In this document: positions 26,001 to 39,172 of the stretch, in pieces
How the letters are laid out: each line of letters starts with the position of its first letter
Numbering within the stretch: the first letter of the stretch is position 1
Source: Lingula anatina
Lineage: Eukaryota > Brachiopoda > Lingulata > Lingulida > Lingulidae
Direction: 5' to 3'
DNA length: 64,000 nucleotides
Assembly: GCF_001039355.2 (NCBI RefSeq)
Contig: NW_019775735.1
Location: 424,065 to 488,064, forward strand
Notes under the pieces: model-generated
What the model was told of the DNA's origin: nothing
Databases searched by the model: none
What the model saw: only the letters and a program-made list of their open reading frames with translations
Program-made: the position numbers and the translations under genes

Positions 26001-28625
26001 GTTTGTATTTTTTAAAATGAAAGCACGTTTACATTAACCAAACCTAATACACGTGACAGATACGAGTATTTCCAGTTATTTCAGAGGCTGAAAGAATTAA
26101 TGACGATAGATAATCATAACCCAACCAATTCTTTTTCATACACATCTCGTAGCCTAACTAGGTTATTGCTCCTTAACCATACCAACATCATATCATATAA
26201 ACACACACTACCATACGTCACAGGAATCTGATTTTATTTAACACCTGCGACGCTTGCCGCAGAAGGGCATTTCACCATATCTCGAATGCTCCAATGCACT
26301 GAGATTTTCAAAATATGGGTGCCAGAGCAAGCCTTTCTGTGCGTCAAAATTGACCCGGTAGCAGCTGCTCTCAAACTTAATGTAATTGAGCGTGGTTATT
26401 GCATGAAAACTAATCCAATAGACTTTGAACAGAAGGAGTCTATAATTTGTAGTTTAGCGGCAAGGATCACTTTGACAACAGAAGTCTATTTTGCTGCGAC
26501 GGGGTCAAAGGGTCTATTATTTTGAAATTAACGCGCAATTATTCTACGATTTTCGATACTCTGATTTTCAGAGTGGCTCAAGCTCATTTGGCACAATTAA
26601 GTGGGTCTTTGTTGCCCTTGGAGCGTCTCAGTAGCAGGTGACGGCTTGAATTATAATGACATCTCCCTAGCGTCAATATTAGAGGGGAAAAGGCCAAAGC
26701 GCTGTGATTTTGAAATATTTGAGCTTGGTATTGTTTTTTTCTTTTTTTAAAAATTATTTTTCATATATAAAAGGTAGTTCATAATTTTATAATTATACTC
26801 TAAATAATGTATCCAAAATGGCTGACATGGATTGAGCATTTGAACTGGTATTAGAATTCCTTTCAAGAAATACTTTAATATAAGACAGGATTTTTCTGCT
26901 GGAAATTTATAATATTTGTCTAAACTAATTACGCCTGGAATGTGTTAAAATTGAAAAAAAAATTAAAATGGTACTTTTGTTAAATAATGCTGGTAAATTA
27001 CTGACATTTGAGCTCAAAATTACAGTCATAAGTTAATATAGAGGCGCACGACCGCCCGTCGTTTGATGAGACAGAAGAAACTAGAAATGCAGAACATTAA
27101 AAATTCAACAACTGACGGACTCATGGCATCAAAAAGAGACTCTAAGGGGACGCCAAAGGTCGACCAGCCAACCTCCCTTCATTCAGTCCCATAATGATAA
27201 TCAACTCGTACTGCACGTAAACGAAGCTGTAGGCCTAATCTGACCTATTTTTTCTTTTTTTTATGGGGGGAGGGGGGGGGGAGGAATGCATACATAGTTC
27301 TGCTTCAGAAAATTAAGTAAAATAAATTTCTGCTATTCTGTGTTAAAAGGTATGCAATGTAAATTGTTAAATGTCACCTGGCATATGGCATAGCAGAAAC
27401 GCTGTTTCACAGCTACCGTTCACTGCATATTTTGTACGCCTAATATTTTATTATCAAAAACCGTACAAAATAATGATGATATTGAACAAATGACCCATGC
27501 GTTAATTTATATTAATAAGCAAATATAAGAAATAGTTAACATATACCATAGGCCATCTTAAGGACATTGTATTGGGGATAAGGGAAAAGGATTTGTCCGT
27601 ATCGTATCGTGGACATAATGTATGTACAGGTGACCCCACTACTAACAGCTACATACGACCTGACAGCGACGTTCCAGTGTTTTCATCAACATCCCTTCCT
27701 GACATATTTAAACACAGGGTAGCACACACCATTTAAAAGCTACTGCCCGTCTTTGTGACAGTTGAAATTGGAGAGTCTGTAACATTTCAGATGATAATAA
27801 TATGGGTGTCAAAAGAAGAGACGAAGGACTTGTCGTGCACACTGTAATGTTGTGTTGTATGTACATTACATGAGCTTGTCAACTCTAAGTTGTGGTGTTC
27901 AGATTATGTTGATGATTAAAAGATGTGTCTTAATACGTCTTTAAAGGTGTTTTTTTTTCTATTTTATAAAATTGGGGGGGGGGGATTCAAAGTCCCGATA
28001 AATAAATTGCTTCTTCACAGATAATGATAACATTAATAATAATGAAGAGCAAGATAACAAATAACATTCGATTATCAAAAGTTGAGTTATTTCATTTTTT
28101 ATTATTTTTTGTGATGGGAATACGGGTAATCAGCTGTTACAATGGTCGTTTCGAAATAATACATCGGTCATTTTACCACTTCTTTCCTTTTAGTTTATTC
28201 GTAGGATACCTAATACATGTACGTGTATATGCAACATGCAATAAATCAACTTCACAGCCTTAACAATTACTGAGGCCTATACAGCGTAGTTATAGGTTAA
28301 AAATAACTCAAACAACTGCTCATAACTGCTCCAGTTTAACAGGCAATAAATATGTCACAAGCGCATGAGAGGGTAAATCAATATTGATAAATAAAGGGTG
28401 AAAATGGTAAATAATGCAAAGGAGTATTCTGACACATATTCTGTTAAATGTACACAAACACTCTTGATACTATCTGCTATTGTATGAAAGTGTCATTTTT
28501 CTTGAATGCCTAGTCAGCTAATAATAAAGGGGATCGTGGTCCCTTAAGATGTACAAATATATGAGTATTAAATAGTACTCTCAATATTTACATTTTTTTT
28601 CTTTTAATAATAATCTCGCGCCCAT

Positions 28626-28901
28626 TTATTTTCCTACGGGGATGAATTTACCAAAGATAAAAACTGGGCTATCACCACTGAATGCTCCAATCCCGTCTGA
28701 ACCAATCTTGGTCCAAGTTGTTATTCCATCTCCCGCAGGTGTTACATTGTTCGTGTCACTCTCTTTGATGAGCAGGTCAACCATTTGAAATCTAAACCCT
28801 CTTGAATCAGATTGTCTCCCTGCCAGTTGAGAGGGACCGGTGTAGTCTCGCGTGCTCACCCCGCCCTCGTCATCTACGTTTACAGCAATGTCTTTACAGC
28901 C
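28626..28901 (-). CDS. Unrecognised open frame, 91 codons, possible exon or relic
   Basis: The frame is open from 28901 down to the TAA at 28626-28628, with an internal ATG at 28859-28857. Unlike neighbouring chance frames it has balanced, protein-like composition, with stretches such as GDGITTWTKIGSDGIGAFSG and GDSPVFIFGKFIPVGK. An in-frame TAA lies immediately upstream and the AG there lacks a pyrimidine tract, so the 5' boundary is unclear. An AATAAA overlaps the stop codon. I recognise no family. It could be the last exon of an unknown antisense gene 0.7 kb upstream of Hox1, or a decayed transposon fragment. Confidence 0.25.
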   Translation of the reverse strand, partial: GCKDIAVNVDDEGGVSTRDYTGPSQLAGRQSDSRGFRFQMVDLLIKESDTNNVTPAGDGITTWTKIGSDGIGAFSGDSPVFIFGKFIPVGK

Positions 28902-29411
28902 TTACACATCACGAATAATACATCTAGTAATTCAATTCACACACCGTTTAAGTCTGTAAGCTAATATTTAGGAACTCAACTGTTTGCTGATGATACGAAT
29001 AGTTTACCCATGTTTAACCTTATGCATAGAAAATCTTATAATCGCTTCGCCATGCTTTGCGAAGTAAACACCAGCAGCCGCCATTTTGGACTGTGAGACT
29101 CAGCTGTAATTCGCCCGGGGTAAACTTTAATGGCACCGTTCTAACCTGTTATTTCGCTACTGTTAAAGCACTGGAAAACAAGCGCTACCTGGGCATTTTC
29201 ACAGTCGTATTGTTGCCTGACATCGAGTTGAGGTTGCTATGGAAACGGTGTTTCTCTCTCACTTGTCCTGCGTTCCCTTTTGGCAAAGTTATTCGTGGTA
29301 GAGGAGGACGTTGTAGGAAGGTAAACCACGCCGTATGTTCCGTAGACGTCGATCTACCTCGTGCTTAAACAGAATTTGTGAAAAAAGTAATTTAAAAACC
29401 TTTGTCAGGTC

Positions 29412-29419
29412 ATCCATCA
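29412..29419 (-). promoter_or_regulatory. Hox1: Candidate Hox/PBC site upstream of Hox1
   Basis: The reverse strand reads TGATGGATGA, one base from the classical Hoxb1/lab-PBC decamer, about 190 bp before the Hox1 start codon. Direct autoregulation of Hox1/lab genes through such sites is known in fly and mouse; it is inferred here. Confidence 0.4.
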
Positions 29420-29567
29420 TCTTGCAGACGACTTCCTGGGTCGAAATGTGATTGGCTGGTCGCGGTCACGTGCTTCGTTTCCCCTTACTTCATCTGTCAG
29501 CCTCAGCGTGTAATTTACCTTCATTTATTTCAAGATTTATCTTCAAATCGACAGCCTAATTTGTGAG

Positions 29568-29575
29568 ATCCATCA
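29568..29575 (-). promoter_or_regulatory. Hox1: Second candidate Hox/PBC site upstream of Hox1
   Basis: TGATGGATCT on the reverse strand, 34 bp before the ATG and so probably within the 5' UTR or core promoter. Confidence 0.3.
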
Positions 29576-29609
29576 GCGAGTGATAAGGGAAGCATAGCCG
29601 CGGTGAATT

Positions 29610-30396
29610 ATGAACACAGAAAGCGACTATACTATCTGTAACTTGGACAGCCACACATATATCATAAACGGGAGCGAAACAGGGGCAGGGACCGGAGCCT
29701 CTCAGATAGTGAACGGAGGGAACCAACACCATGCGTCCCCTCGTCCGGCTTACCCCTACTACCCCGAACACACGCACGTCAGCAACGGCGGACTTCACGT
29801 AGCAGACACGGGTCAGGGGACGTACGTGAACGGGAACCACCATTCCGCGGGAGGTGGGGTATTAGATCTCAGTCATGCCCAGGGTTATCACGCCGCCGCC
29901 TCCTCTCTGGCACTGGCGCACGCTACCCTTGGAAGTGCCGGCGATTACGGCCCTCAAGATTGTCAGGCAAGCTCCCGGCATCACCCCCATTCTCATTCTA
30001 CCCAACCCCACCACGAAACCCCTACAGACTATGCCAGTTGCGCGGATTTCTATACTGGCAGATTACTGGCCGCGCCTGGGCTCTCAGTAAACCCCGTAAT
30101 AGTCAATGGACAGCAACACCACCACAGTCCCTCAGAGAACGGATACGATACGGGACAATACCCCTACCCCCCGGGACACCCAGCACACCCCACTCCTGCC
30201 ATCGGGCCGGGACATCTTGGCAATGGGGGGTACCCCCCACCTCATCAGCAACAACAGTGCGCAGTATCGCAGGCCAGTGAATCTCAGCATCACCCCCAGC
30301 AGGCTCAGGACCCCCTCCCTCCAGTGACGTACAAATGGATGCAAGTGAAGCGGAGCGCTCCCAAGACTTCCCCACCTTCGACGGCAAACAACACAG
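29610..30396 (+). CDS. Hox1: Hox1/labial homeobox gene, exon 1
   Basis: Encodes residues 1-262 of a 352-aa Hox1 protein, the most anterior Hox transcription factor. The ATG at 29610 opens MNTESDYTICNLDSHTYI, a Hox1-like N terminus. The middle is rich in His, Gly, Pro, Ser and Tyr with several His pairs and triplets, and no other domain. Near the end is the hexapeptide YKWMQVKR (residues 241-248), the Hox1/lab form of the PBC-binding motif; other anterior Hox genes have YPWM. The exon ends at cag|gtgagc (donor from 30397), in phase 1. Joining to the acceptor at 49071 keeps the frame and brings the hexapeptide to 38 residues before the homeodomain. Reading through would add only 14 unrelated residues and stop at 30440. 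Confidence 0.95.
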
Positions 30397-33300
30397 GTGA
30401 GCAGGACGGCAACCATGTTAATAAAGGTAAACTATACTAGGGTCTATGGTGACTTTTATGTTTCTTTCGGTCATTTTGTAATAAAATGGTTGTAGACATA
30501 GACAAAAGCGGGGTCATAAACGTCGTGTTATAATCTGAATAAATTTCTCTGAAAATATTGACTGAGAATATTGAATATCATGATCACAATATTAAAATGC
30601 ACGATGAAGGCATTTCGTGGTAATTTATTATGATATGAGAATACAGAAAAATAAATTTACAAATAGAATATAACAATATAGAATAAATACAAAGAAATAT
30701 ATTTTTATCATAAAGAGTACGAACAATCCTTTATTTTTAACTTGTGTAGGCACGTACTCCGTGGTGATAATGATCATAACATTCTTGCTAAGAAAAACAT
30801 GTAAAAAGAGCCTACAAACCGCTTTCAACGCGTCATGTCACAGCACTATAAATTAAAAAAGCCAATTGTATATATGCCAGAACACAGGCTAAAATAATAT
30901 CCGTTTTGGCTCATAACAGCAATGTGAAATATTCTCTGTGAATGACACGTTAACCGTGGTATGACTACAGTTTCCTCTTTGTATCAATACTCACGAAAAA
31001 CCGTTCCGCCAACTTTTGAGTGCTCTAATCATTAATTTGACTTGAGCTGAAACCGTGACACAGTCCTTTCTCAGCCATTCCATATACACCAGGCTGCCTC
31101 TGTTTTGAAATTAGCCTGCTAATTAGGAGTGGCTTACTTTTTAACACAGTTTGTTTTCTATCACGTAGACAAAAGGTAGATGGACTACATATTGAGCCCA
31201 CGTTGATTTTGTACCAATTTAATAACATTTAAGTAGAGAAGAATTATTTTAAGGGAGGCATTTAAATCTTATTATTCCTACACTGGGGATGTGACTGACA
31301 AATAAGACTGACTAGAATTCCAAAACCTGGTAAAAAAGGAAAAAAAATGTGCGTCCTCTGAGAAATACACACTACGGTGACCTTAGTTCTTCATTACTGT
31401 CCTTTTTGTTTTCCTTGATCCAATTCAATAATATGGAATTAATTTTAGAAGAAACTGTCACCTAATTAAATAGGGTAGACAGTACATGAGCTTATAAAAT
31501 GCACTAAATTATTTGTCAAGGACGACCAGTAAAAGACACTTACTTTTAAAGCGAAAGTTAATAGAAGTGACATTAAGTGAACATTGCTCATGCATTGGAC
31601 TGGCTTAGATTTTTCTCCCAAGTCACAAGGGGAATATTTTAAAAAGACTCTGCATGTTAATTTTACTGTTTCGACAGCGAGGATGTGTGAGCCGTGAAGT
31701 TTCTAAACAGTCTGGTGAACCTGAAACCAACATAAAATCCGACACAATATAACGCGGGTACACTCAGAAGCGTGAAATTCCGGACGAGGTACGGTTACAG
31801 CGCACGGTATCCAAGCCCGCATACTTCTCAGGCTAAGTAACCGCATATTGGCAAGGTTTTTTCTCTTTTCTACTGAAACTAATACCGAGCTCAAACCAGA
31901 CGCTCTCCCATATACAAAATATAATCAAAATATCATTGCTCATTTTTTGTTTATCTCACTCTCAAGGATTAATACGATTTATTTCACCGGTGAAGTAAAT
32001 TTAAAACGTACCAAGGGATCATTGTATGTAGTATTATTTTGTTAAACTAACTTGGCTTTGATTTGAAAGGTTTAACTCTCGGAGAAAGCTCCAAATTGTC
32101 ATTGGAAGACCTTCTGTTTTAGTATGTATAGTAGTAACTGTCCAAACCCGAAAGGCGAATACGTTTATGCAAAATTGCCTGCATGATACTGGGCGAAGTA
32201 GTGCCTGTGACAATTCCGACTCGGACGGTTCTGTCATCCACCTTGTTCGTGGTCAAGTTTTTATTTCGATTGAATTATGTTTCTAGTTGCTGTGGTGAGC
32301 TTTAGGACAAGGCTGTGGGTTAGATTAGAATTAGAATTTTGCATAATAAACAATGCCAGCATAGAATTGAGGTGAATATTAGTCATAAGAAATCGGTGGT
32401 TATAAGATGCTATTCCTTTTTTTCTCCCTCTGCACACGATATGTCGGTCTCCTGATAATATGTAGCAACGGAAACGGGTTACAACACGGGAGTTGGAGAA
32501 ATACCGTTCTTCCAACACAAACAATGAAATTATCAGCATCTCTCCCGACAAAGAAAAATAACCGCACAACAAACATGAATGGCGTCCTGTCATTTTTATG
32601 ACAGGACACGCGAAATTGTTCTCCTTTGTTGAGCAGGACGAGATGCACAAACAAATAGGTCAAGACATTGCCTCGTTATGGCTGTTTGTATATTACTGTC
32701 TTACAAAACTCAAGTACTACTTCACAAACGTTAAGAGGGCCTTAGGTTTAAACAGGTACGCGACTACATATAAACAGTAACACAAACGCGCGCGCTCTCT
32801 CTCATACACACACATTCGCGCACACGCTGTTAAATGTAAACGGTTCAATCTCCAATCAATTCTCGAGTGGATCAACTTAAGTGCGAATACTATCAATCCA
32901 AGTTCTCATTTGCATTTAATGCCATTATGCTCAGACGTTTTAAGTGTTTGCACAGGACTCCTTCGAACGTAGAAAACCCTCTACAGCGCATTAGAGCCTC
33001 ATATCAGCCTAGTGCCAGGTACGACGTACACACGATCCGCTGCTCGACGCCTCACTAAATGTAAATATGGACTTTTCTTGTCACCTCTAACTGGAGGTAG
33101 AGAATTTAGACTATGAAATATGTATGTATGTTATGAGTAAAATGTTTTATGACCCAAAATTTTATATTTTGGACAAAAAGTGTTTTGAATAGTGCCGTGG
33201 AACGAAAATGTGTCATAAAACGCCCAAGGCGAATTTTTAAGGGAAATTAAATGTTCATAAAATAGCGTAAATGAAAGCTATTTTCGTGTCGCTCGATCAC

Positions 33301-35527
33301 CTGACTTTTTATGTTGGATTTTTGAAATAAGAAAAATTTCCCTTCGGGATTTATAAATTGTCCAAAAGCAGACACCCATCATCAGCATAGTTCTGTGTCA
33401 CCAGTTATTTTAACATTCAATATTTTAACGACCTCGAGCACGAAACTTGATATGCCGGGTTTAGACCTTTTTATCAGCGTTGTCCAAAATTCTCTTTTTT
33501 AATTTCTATACCTTTGGCATGAATTGTTGTGGTATAATGACCAGGTCTATAGAGATACATTCTAAATACACATATATAAAATATGTAACTGTAATGAAAT
33601 GAAGCAAATGGCTGGTTAACTGAAATATTTCTAAACGTATTCAAGTTAAGAGATATATAAATGTCTTTATTTACACCAACACATTTAAAACATGTACTAG
33701 TAGAAATGATAATGAGCCAACTCTGTTATCAAATCTAAAACTGAAATATTTAAAATCTCAGAACTTTTATACACAGTTCGTCAGTTTTATATTCACAGCG
33801 AATGTTTTTGTTAAACGTTTGAATACATAGCATTTCACCCCGCATCGCTGCGAGACTGAAATTATACCTAAGTCAAAGATCGTTCTTCGTGTACGTATAT
33901 TAATATTCTAACCTTAAGGTACAGTCTTTCAACCTTAACTGGGAGAGAAAGCATTTCGGTCGTCATATATAGGCCACAGTCGCGGTCCTGACTGTGTGTT
34001 CTATTGTTCGCCCACCTAATAAAAAAAAATCGCGTTAAGCATAGTCATAAACAACATCCATTAAACGCGCATCTTCGTCGTGGAGAGTTGTTAAGAGTTT
34101 TGTTCTTAAATGAGTCATAAAGTGCTGTGTAAACTTACTGCACGTGGTAGGACATAAGTGTTATTGATATTTTCTCTTTAAGATGGAGCCATAGAGTTAC
34201 GTTTGCGTTTAAAACAAAACGGTTGTTTAATAGAAGGGAAAAATAGAAAAAAAGTTAAAATATCATTGTGATATGACCGCCGTGATTGGGTCATACACTG
34301 ACATGTGGAGCTCAGTCTCCATATTTTTGAAGACAAACTGATGAAAACAAAGCTAATATTTATAACACATCAGATAACTTAGCTCTAAAAAGATATATCT
34401 CAGTACTTGTATTTTGGTATGAGAGAAAGACATGGAAGTTAAAAATCCATATTGATCAGCTAATTAATTATAGTAGAAATAATGATAATATTATAGGACG
34501 CGCGATAAGAAATGTTTTGTAGTCCAACTAATAATACGTTCGAACAGTGTATCACAGTTATAGTGTCACTCTCAACATAGTGAAATGACCCCTACCCCCA
34601 CTGCCATTGACGATTGATTTAAGACTAATGCCTAAAATAACTTCTGGATTTAAATCAATAGTTTTCTTATTTTATTTGAGAAACATCTTTCCAGTTGGTG
34701 CCGTATTATAACATTTTCCTTCTGGGGATGGCAAATAATATTATCCGTAAATTATCAATTTTCATTTAAGTTTCACTAAAAACGCACATGTATAGCATGC
34801 TTATATAACGTCGACTGACACACAAATCAATATACAAGAACTTAAAAATGGACAACGACCCGTTCTTCTCAAACTGCGTATCCCAAACCATACTCATAGT
34901 TTATTACGTAGAGATATTCATGCACAGTCAAGACTGTGTGGAAAGAACAAAGAAACAAATGAATACACAGCATATATACATTACTGTTTACGATGCATAA
35001 TTGAGCATGATAGCCAGAGAAATATATTATTAAGGATAGCATCCATAATGGAAAATTATGCTTATCTTGTTGAGCAACTTTTCAATAGTTCTGAGGCGAT
35101 GACAGAAGCAACGTGTGTCGTTAATGGGAATGATAAGTGGTTCGACACGTGTCTCGTTGTGATTCTAGACTTTAATCTTCATCTTAAATGTTTAGATATC
35201 TTTGTTTCACGTATAATACTTTTGCTTTTTTTCAATGCTGACATAATGTTGTGTTGTCAGCACCTTTTTTAAAATTATTATTCTAGCGCTTTGAAGTCTG
35301 TTTGTTTTGTGCTGAAAATGAACATGTAATTCATAGTAATATATTTTAACTCTAGATCATTAAGGTATATCTATTCTCATACAAAGAATATGTACTAACA
35401 ATATATTGTTTAGAGGAGAAAAAGTAAAAAAATATATATATATCAATAATAATAATAATAATAATGATTTCATTTATTCATGTAGCTGGGGAAATGCACT
35501 TCTACATTTGAAAGCTGTGGATTTAAT

Positions 35528-35528
<1 letters not shown>

Positions 35529-35568
<40 letters not shown>
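35529..35568. repeat. (CT)n microsatellite
   Basis: About 20 CT units in the Hox1 intron. A second tract of the same motif lies at 37914-37951. Confidence 0.95.
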
Positions 35569-35572
<4 letters not shown>

Positions 35573-37913
35573 ATAATAACCAGAATACTATTTCACATCA
35601 ATCATACCAAATCCCTTTTCCCACAAAACGACCTTGTGATCGCTAGGGTATCAGAATAGATATCTAGATTACTTCAAGCTCCCCGCGGCTTTCCATCTGG
35701 TCCACGTGTGCCGGACTCTTCCAACCAAGACTGAATTTCCTTGATTTTCAAGAATGCAAAGTGGGTGTATATTTTATTTGTTTATATAGTGTTGACGTCA
35801 AGCTGGCATTTCCAGCGATTTAATAGTTTTTTTTTTACAATATTTTTTAACCAGACGATTCTGTTCAGTGGGATTAAATATGAATATTGTATAGTATCTA
35901 AAATTACATTTATAATGTCATTTTCATCCAAATAGGTGGATGCATACGTTTCAATGACTTAACTATAAACTATTAACTATCCATGGTGAGTCGTTTGTGA
36001 TCCTACATTTACCCTACGGCCAGGTAACGCAAATTACGTGTTACTTTCAGCTTTTAAGCTTTTATATTAAAATGTAGCGTGCATTATACAATTGAACATT
36101 TAAGCGTTTTTCAAAAAGTTTGCTTGTGCGCGGGTTTATGTGTTATTTCCGTGTTACCTACTGTATTTCATATGCTGTCACATTATATCTAATTGCCGTA
36201 TCAATTAAATTGTAGTTAATGGGCATTTGATAGAGCGTATAAGAACATTAAAGTAATACCTAATTGCCGACTGCTTAAGTCAAAGATATAAATAATACCC
36301 GTAACAAATCTTTAGTGATCAGACATTGTAATTTATTTGTGTCGTGAGGACTGTGTGATTAAATGAAAAAAGCCGCCTCGAGATTTTTCTTTTGTTTTGT
36401 TAAATATTGATATCCAGATTTCAGGTTAAAATAGATGAAACATGCAAAAAATTAGATAAATGGATAGATAGATATAGATCACTAAATAGATGAATAAGCA
36501 TAGGGATAGAGGAATGTATACATAAATAATTCAGCAAAAATAAGTACTGCAAATAGATAGATATGCAAATAAAGAAATACATGAACAGAAAAAACGGACA
36601 AATGAGTGAATGGGTAAATCATATGAATGAATAATTCAATTGAGAAAAAAAAGTTAATTCCTCAAATGAATTAGAAACAGTAACTAGATCACTGTGTCAT
36701 ATTGAAAACAGATATTCTCATACCATTTACGTATGGCAGAAACTCGGTCCTACACATTACGCCAAGTAGGTAATCATACTAATCATATTAAATATACGCC
36801 TTCGGATAATTTTATTCACAACGACTTCGCTTCTTGTAACAGAAAACCGAGGCGTAGCTGAGCACGCGCTAAATTACTCGGATCTGTTTCGACCACCAAT
36901 AGCTCGGGCCATCTGACAGTTAAATGGTGTTGCCTACGTTACCGGTACATGAGCACGGTGACGTTTCTGGCGAGGATCGATCTCTCGCAGCTTAGTCGCA
37001 ACTAGTGCGCTGTTATCGACAAGAGCCAAAGGTGCGCCTCGGCTTGCTGTTAACAGTACAGGCCTTCTAGTTGCTATTTATCTCCGTTAAAAAGGTCCTT
37101 TAGTATTGCAGGTTTCATATGTAGATTTTTGGTCCATTTTTTGGATTTTATGAAGATGCAGAATGACTAGTGGCTGTCAAATTATATGAACGTCTTTTAT
37201 GTTGATAGGTCTTAATGTTTTTCTGTGTTGCTGAAAATTATTGATAAATGAGGTAAAAGTAAAACAATAATGTGATCGTGTATTCTTTGGCATTTTTTGT
37301 TCTCACCAGTCTACAAACAGCATATGCTATTGGACTTGAGATAGGCTACTTTTGGGTTATATTTCTCATCAATGCTTTTTTGAACATGGTGCTGGAAAAA
37401 AAATAGATCAACAGACATATATAACAGACATAGGTAATTCACTGCAATTTGTAAGTGAAAGGAAAGAAAAGACACACGTTATTTAACCTGCAACACACAC
37501 TTGCCCTCTTCGAGGGTAGAAAGTTTCGGGTATCAACCATGTAGAAGTAATGAACACATGGCCTCTGAACTCTTCCTGCTATTTATTAGTAAATGATAAC
37601 CTCACTGTGTTAGAAGACTGCCAGGAACAGGAAAGCATATACCTGGGTAGGAAACTCTATGGTAGGGAAATAGCTGGTGATGTAATATATCCGTATTTAA
37701 CACAGTTGCTTCTATGCTGCTATTTGTAGGTGTTTCTCCTTTGATGTAATACTTCAATATTCTGGCGTTTATGCGGAAGTCCTTCCCCATATAAACGTGA
37801 GCTGAATACCGAAAATATTCGATAGAAAATATTAGGATTTAATCAACGAGAGAGTGTTCGAAAACTGGCAAGTCTTTTTGTTTGAAAATGGTGTTTGTTA
37901 CTAGCGTTAGAAG

Positions 37914-37951
<38 letters not shown>
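37914..37951. repeat. (CT)n microsatellite
   Basis: About 18 CT units in the Hox1 intron. Confidence 0.95.
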
Positions 37952-37952
<1 letters not shown>

Positions 37953-39089
37953 TTATAATTTCATATTAAATCACATGGGAGATTGATATTTGGACTCCGG
38001 ATACATGTCCAGCTTTCTCTTTTCCTGGTTAATTTCTCTTACCGCTTACTCTTGGGCCAACCTCCTACATTCTCTACGTATCTGTCACTCAATCGAGTTT
38101 TAGATAAGAATTTAATACTTTCTGGGTCCCCTTGGCAGAATAACTTGGCCTTAAACTTATGACTAAAAATTTTAGTCTACATTTACTTTAGATAATTCAA
38201 TAGTGGCAGTGTATAAGATGGGGATATCCAACCCATTTGATGAAGTGAAGACATGAATAATGTTTTGGACTGATAGTCACTTGTTTTAGTCGACCTGGAG
38301 ATTTAAGCAAATTGTGATAAGCTAATATCTTCAGTCTTAAAGTAAGGATCGTTTTTCGGTCCAAGTTTTCTCGTGGAAACGGGCCCCGGTCCGTATCATT
38401 TTAAACGCGTTTCAGATGAGGCTGTAATGCACTCTGATGTGTTGTTTTAACCGATCACCCACGAACCGAGAGGTGAAAAAGGTGTTGACACTCCTCTAGC
38501 TCCATTGAGCTCCATGTTCCACTTCACATTTGACACATGAGGGGCATTCGAGTAGCTGTCTGCTCGGTGGTTAAGAGCTACTTGTAATGAAGACCACGTG
38601 TGGGTTACTTTTTTAGGTGTGAGAGGTCAACCGCGTAAAACTGAAGTAGACTCATATTTCTTTTTATACCTCCACCGGCACAATTATATTGCCACGGACA
38701 AAGCGGTACTTATTTGCTGACTTTTGCCAAGGGGGGAGAGGGGTTGTTGGCTGTTAATGGTGAATTTTGATTGCTAATATACACACGTCGTTTAAGTAAA
38801 ACGATAAGGAAAGTATCTACCTGTTGTACTTACCATTTTAACAATATTTTATTGTAGTCTTGTGCAATACCCGTCAAACTTTACTTATTCTCCAGTATTA
38901 TGCTGGCGTGTGCGTTTCAATAATGTCTCTATTTCAGAAAAAATTGCGACTGATAACAATAAAAAATAAAAGAAAATATTATACCTTTTTTAAATATTAT
39001 TTCAGAAAATAATTATATTATTCGTTGATGTCACCAGTCCGCAACCTAGACGGGTATACACAGTATGTAGTCACAGGGACTACATAAAA

Positions 39090-39097
<8 letters not shown>

Positions 39098-39169
<72 letters not shown>
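39098..39169. repeat. (TA)n microsatellite
   Basis: About 35 TA units preceded by a poly(A) run, abutting the left arm of the 134-bp palindrome. Confidence 0.95.

Positions 39170-39172
<3 letters not shown>

Larger units (their letters stand above)
17060..28625. other. Hox2-Hox1 intergenic region, distal part
   Basis: No supported gene. It holds several simple repeats, a poly(T) run, a candidate CTCF-type core at 19567-19576, a possible foldback element at 21325-21480 and DR2-type nuclear-receptor half-site pairs near 25688 and 26502. Cis-regulatory DNA of the anterior Hox genes is expected here but cannot be delimited from one sequence. Confidence 0.7.
29040..29609 (+). promoter_or_regulatory. 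Hox1: Hox1 upstream region (putative promoter and 5' UTR)
   Basis: GC rises relative to the flanking DNA from about 29040. Within 200 bp of the Hox1 ATG are an inverted CCAAT box (ATTGG, 29451-29455), a CACGTG E-box in ggtcacgtgc (29467-29472), and two reverse-strand TGATGGAT sites (29412-29419 and 29568-29575). No clear TATA box is seen. A 103-codon open frame at 29057-29368 has no recognisable domain and is probably leader or promoter DNA. The transcription start is not determinable. Confidence 0.45.

Noticed and set aside
29057-29368. 103-codon frame upstream of Hox1
   Set aside because: No domain is recognised; the GC-rich promoter or leader position explains its length.
30397-30440. Read-through end of Hox1 exon 1
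   Set aside because: The donor cag|gtgagc and the in-frame acceptor at 49071 give a complete Hox1 protein; the read-through lacks a homeodomain.
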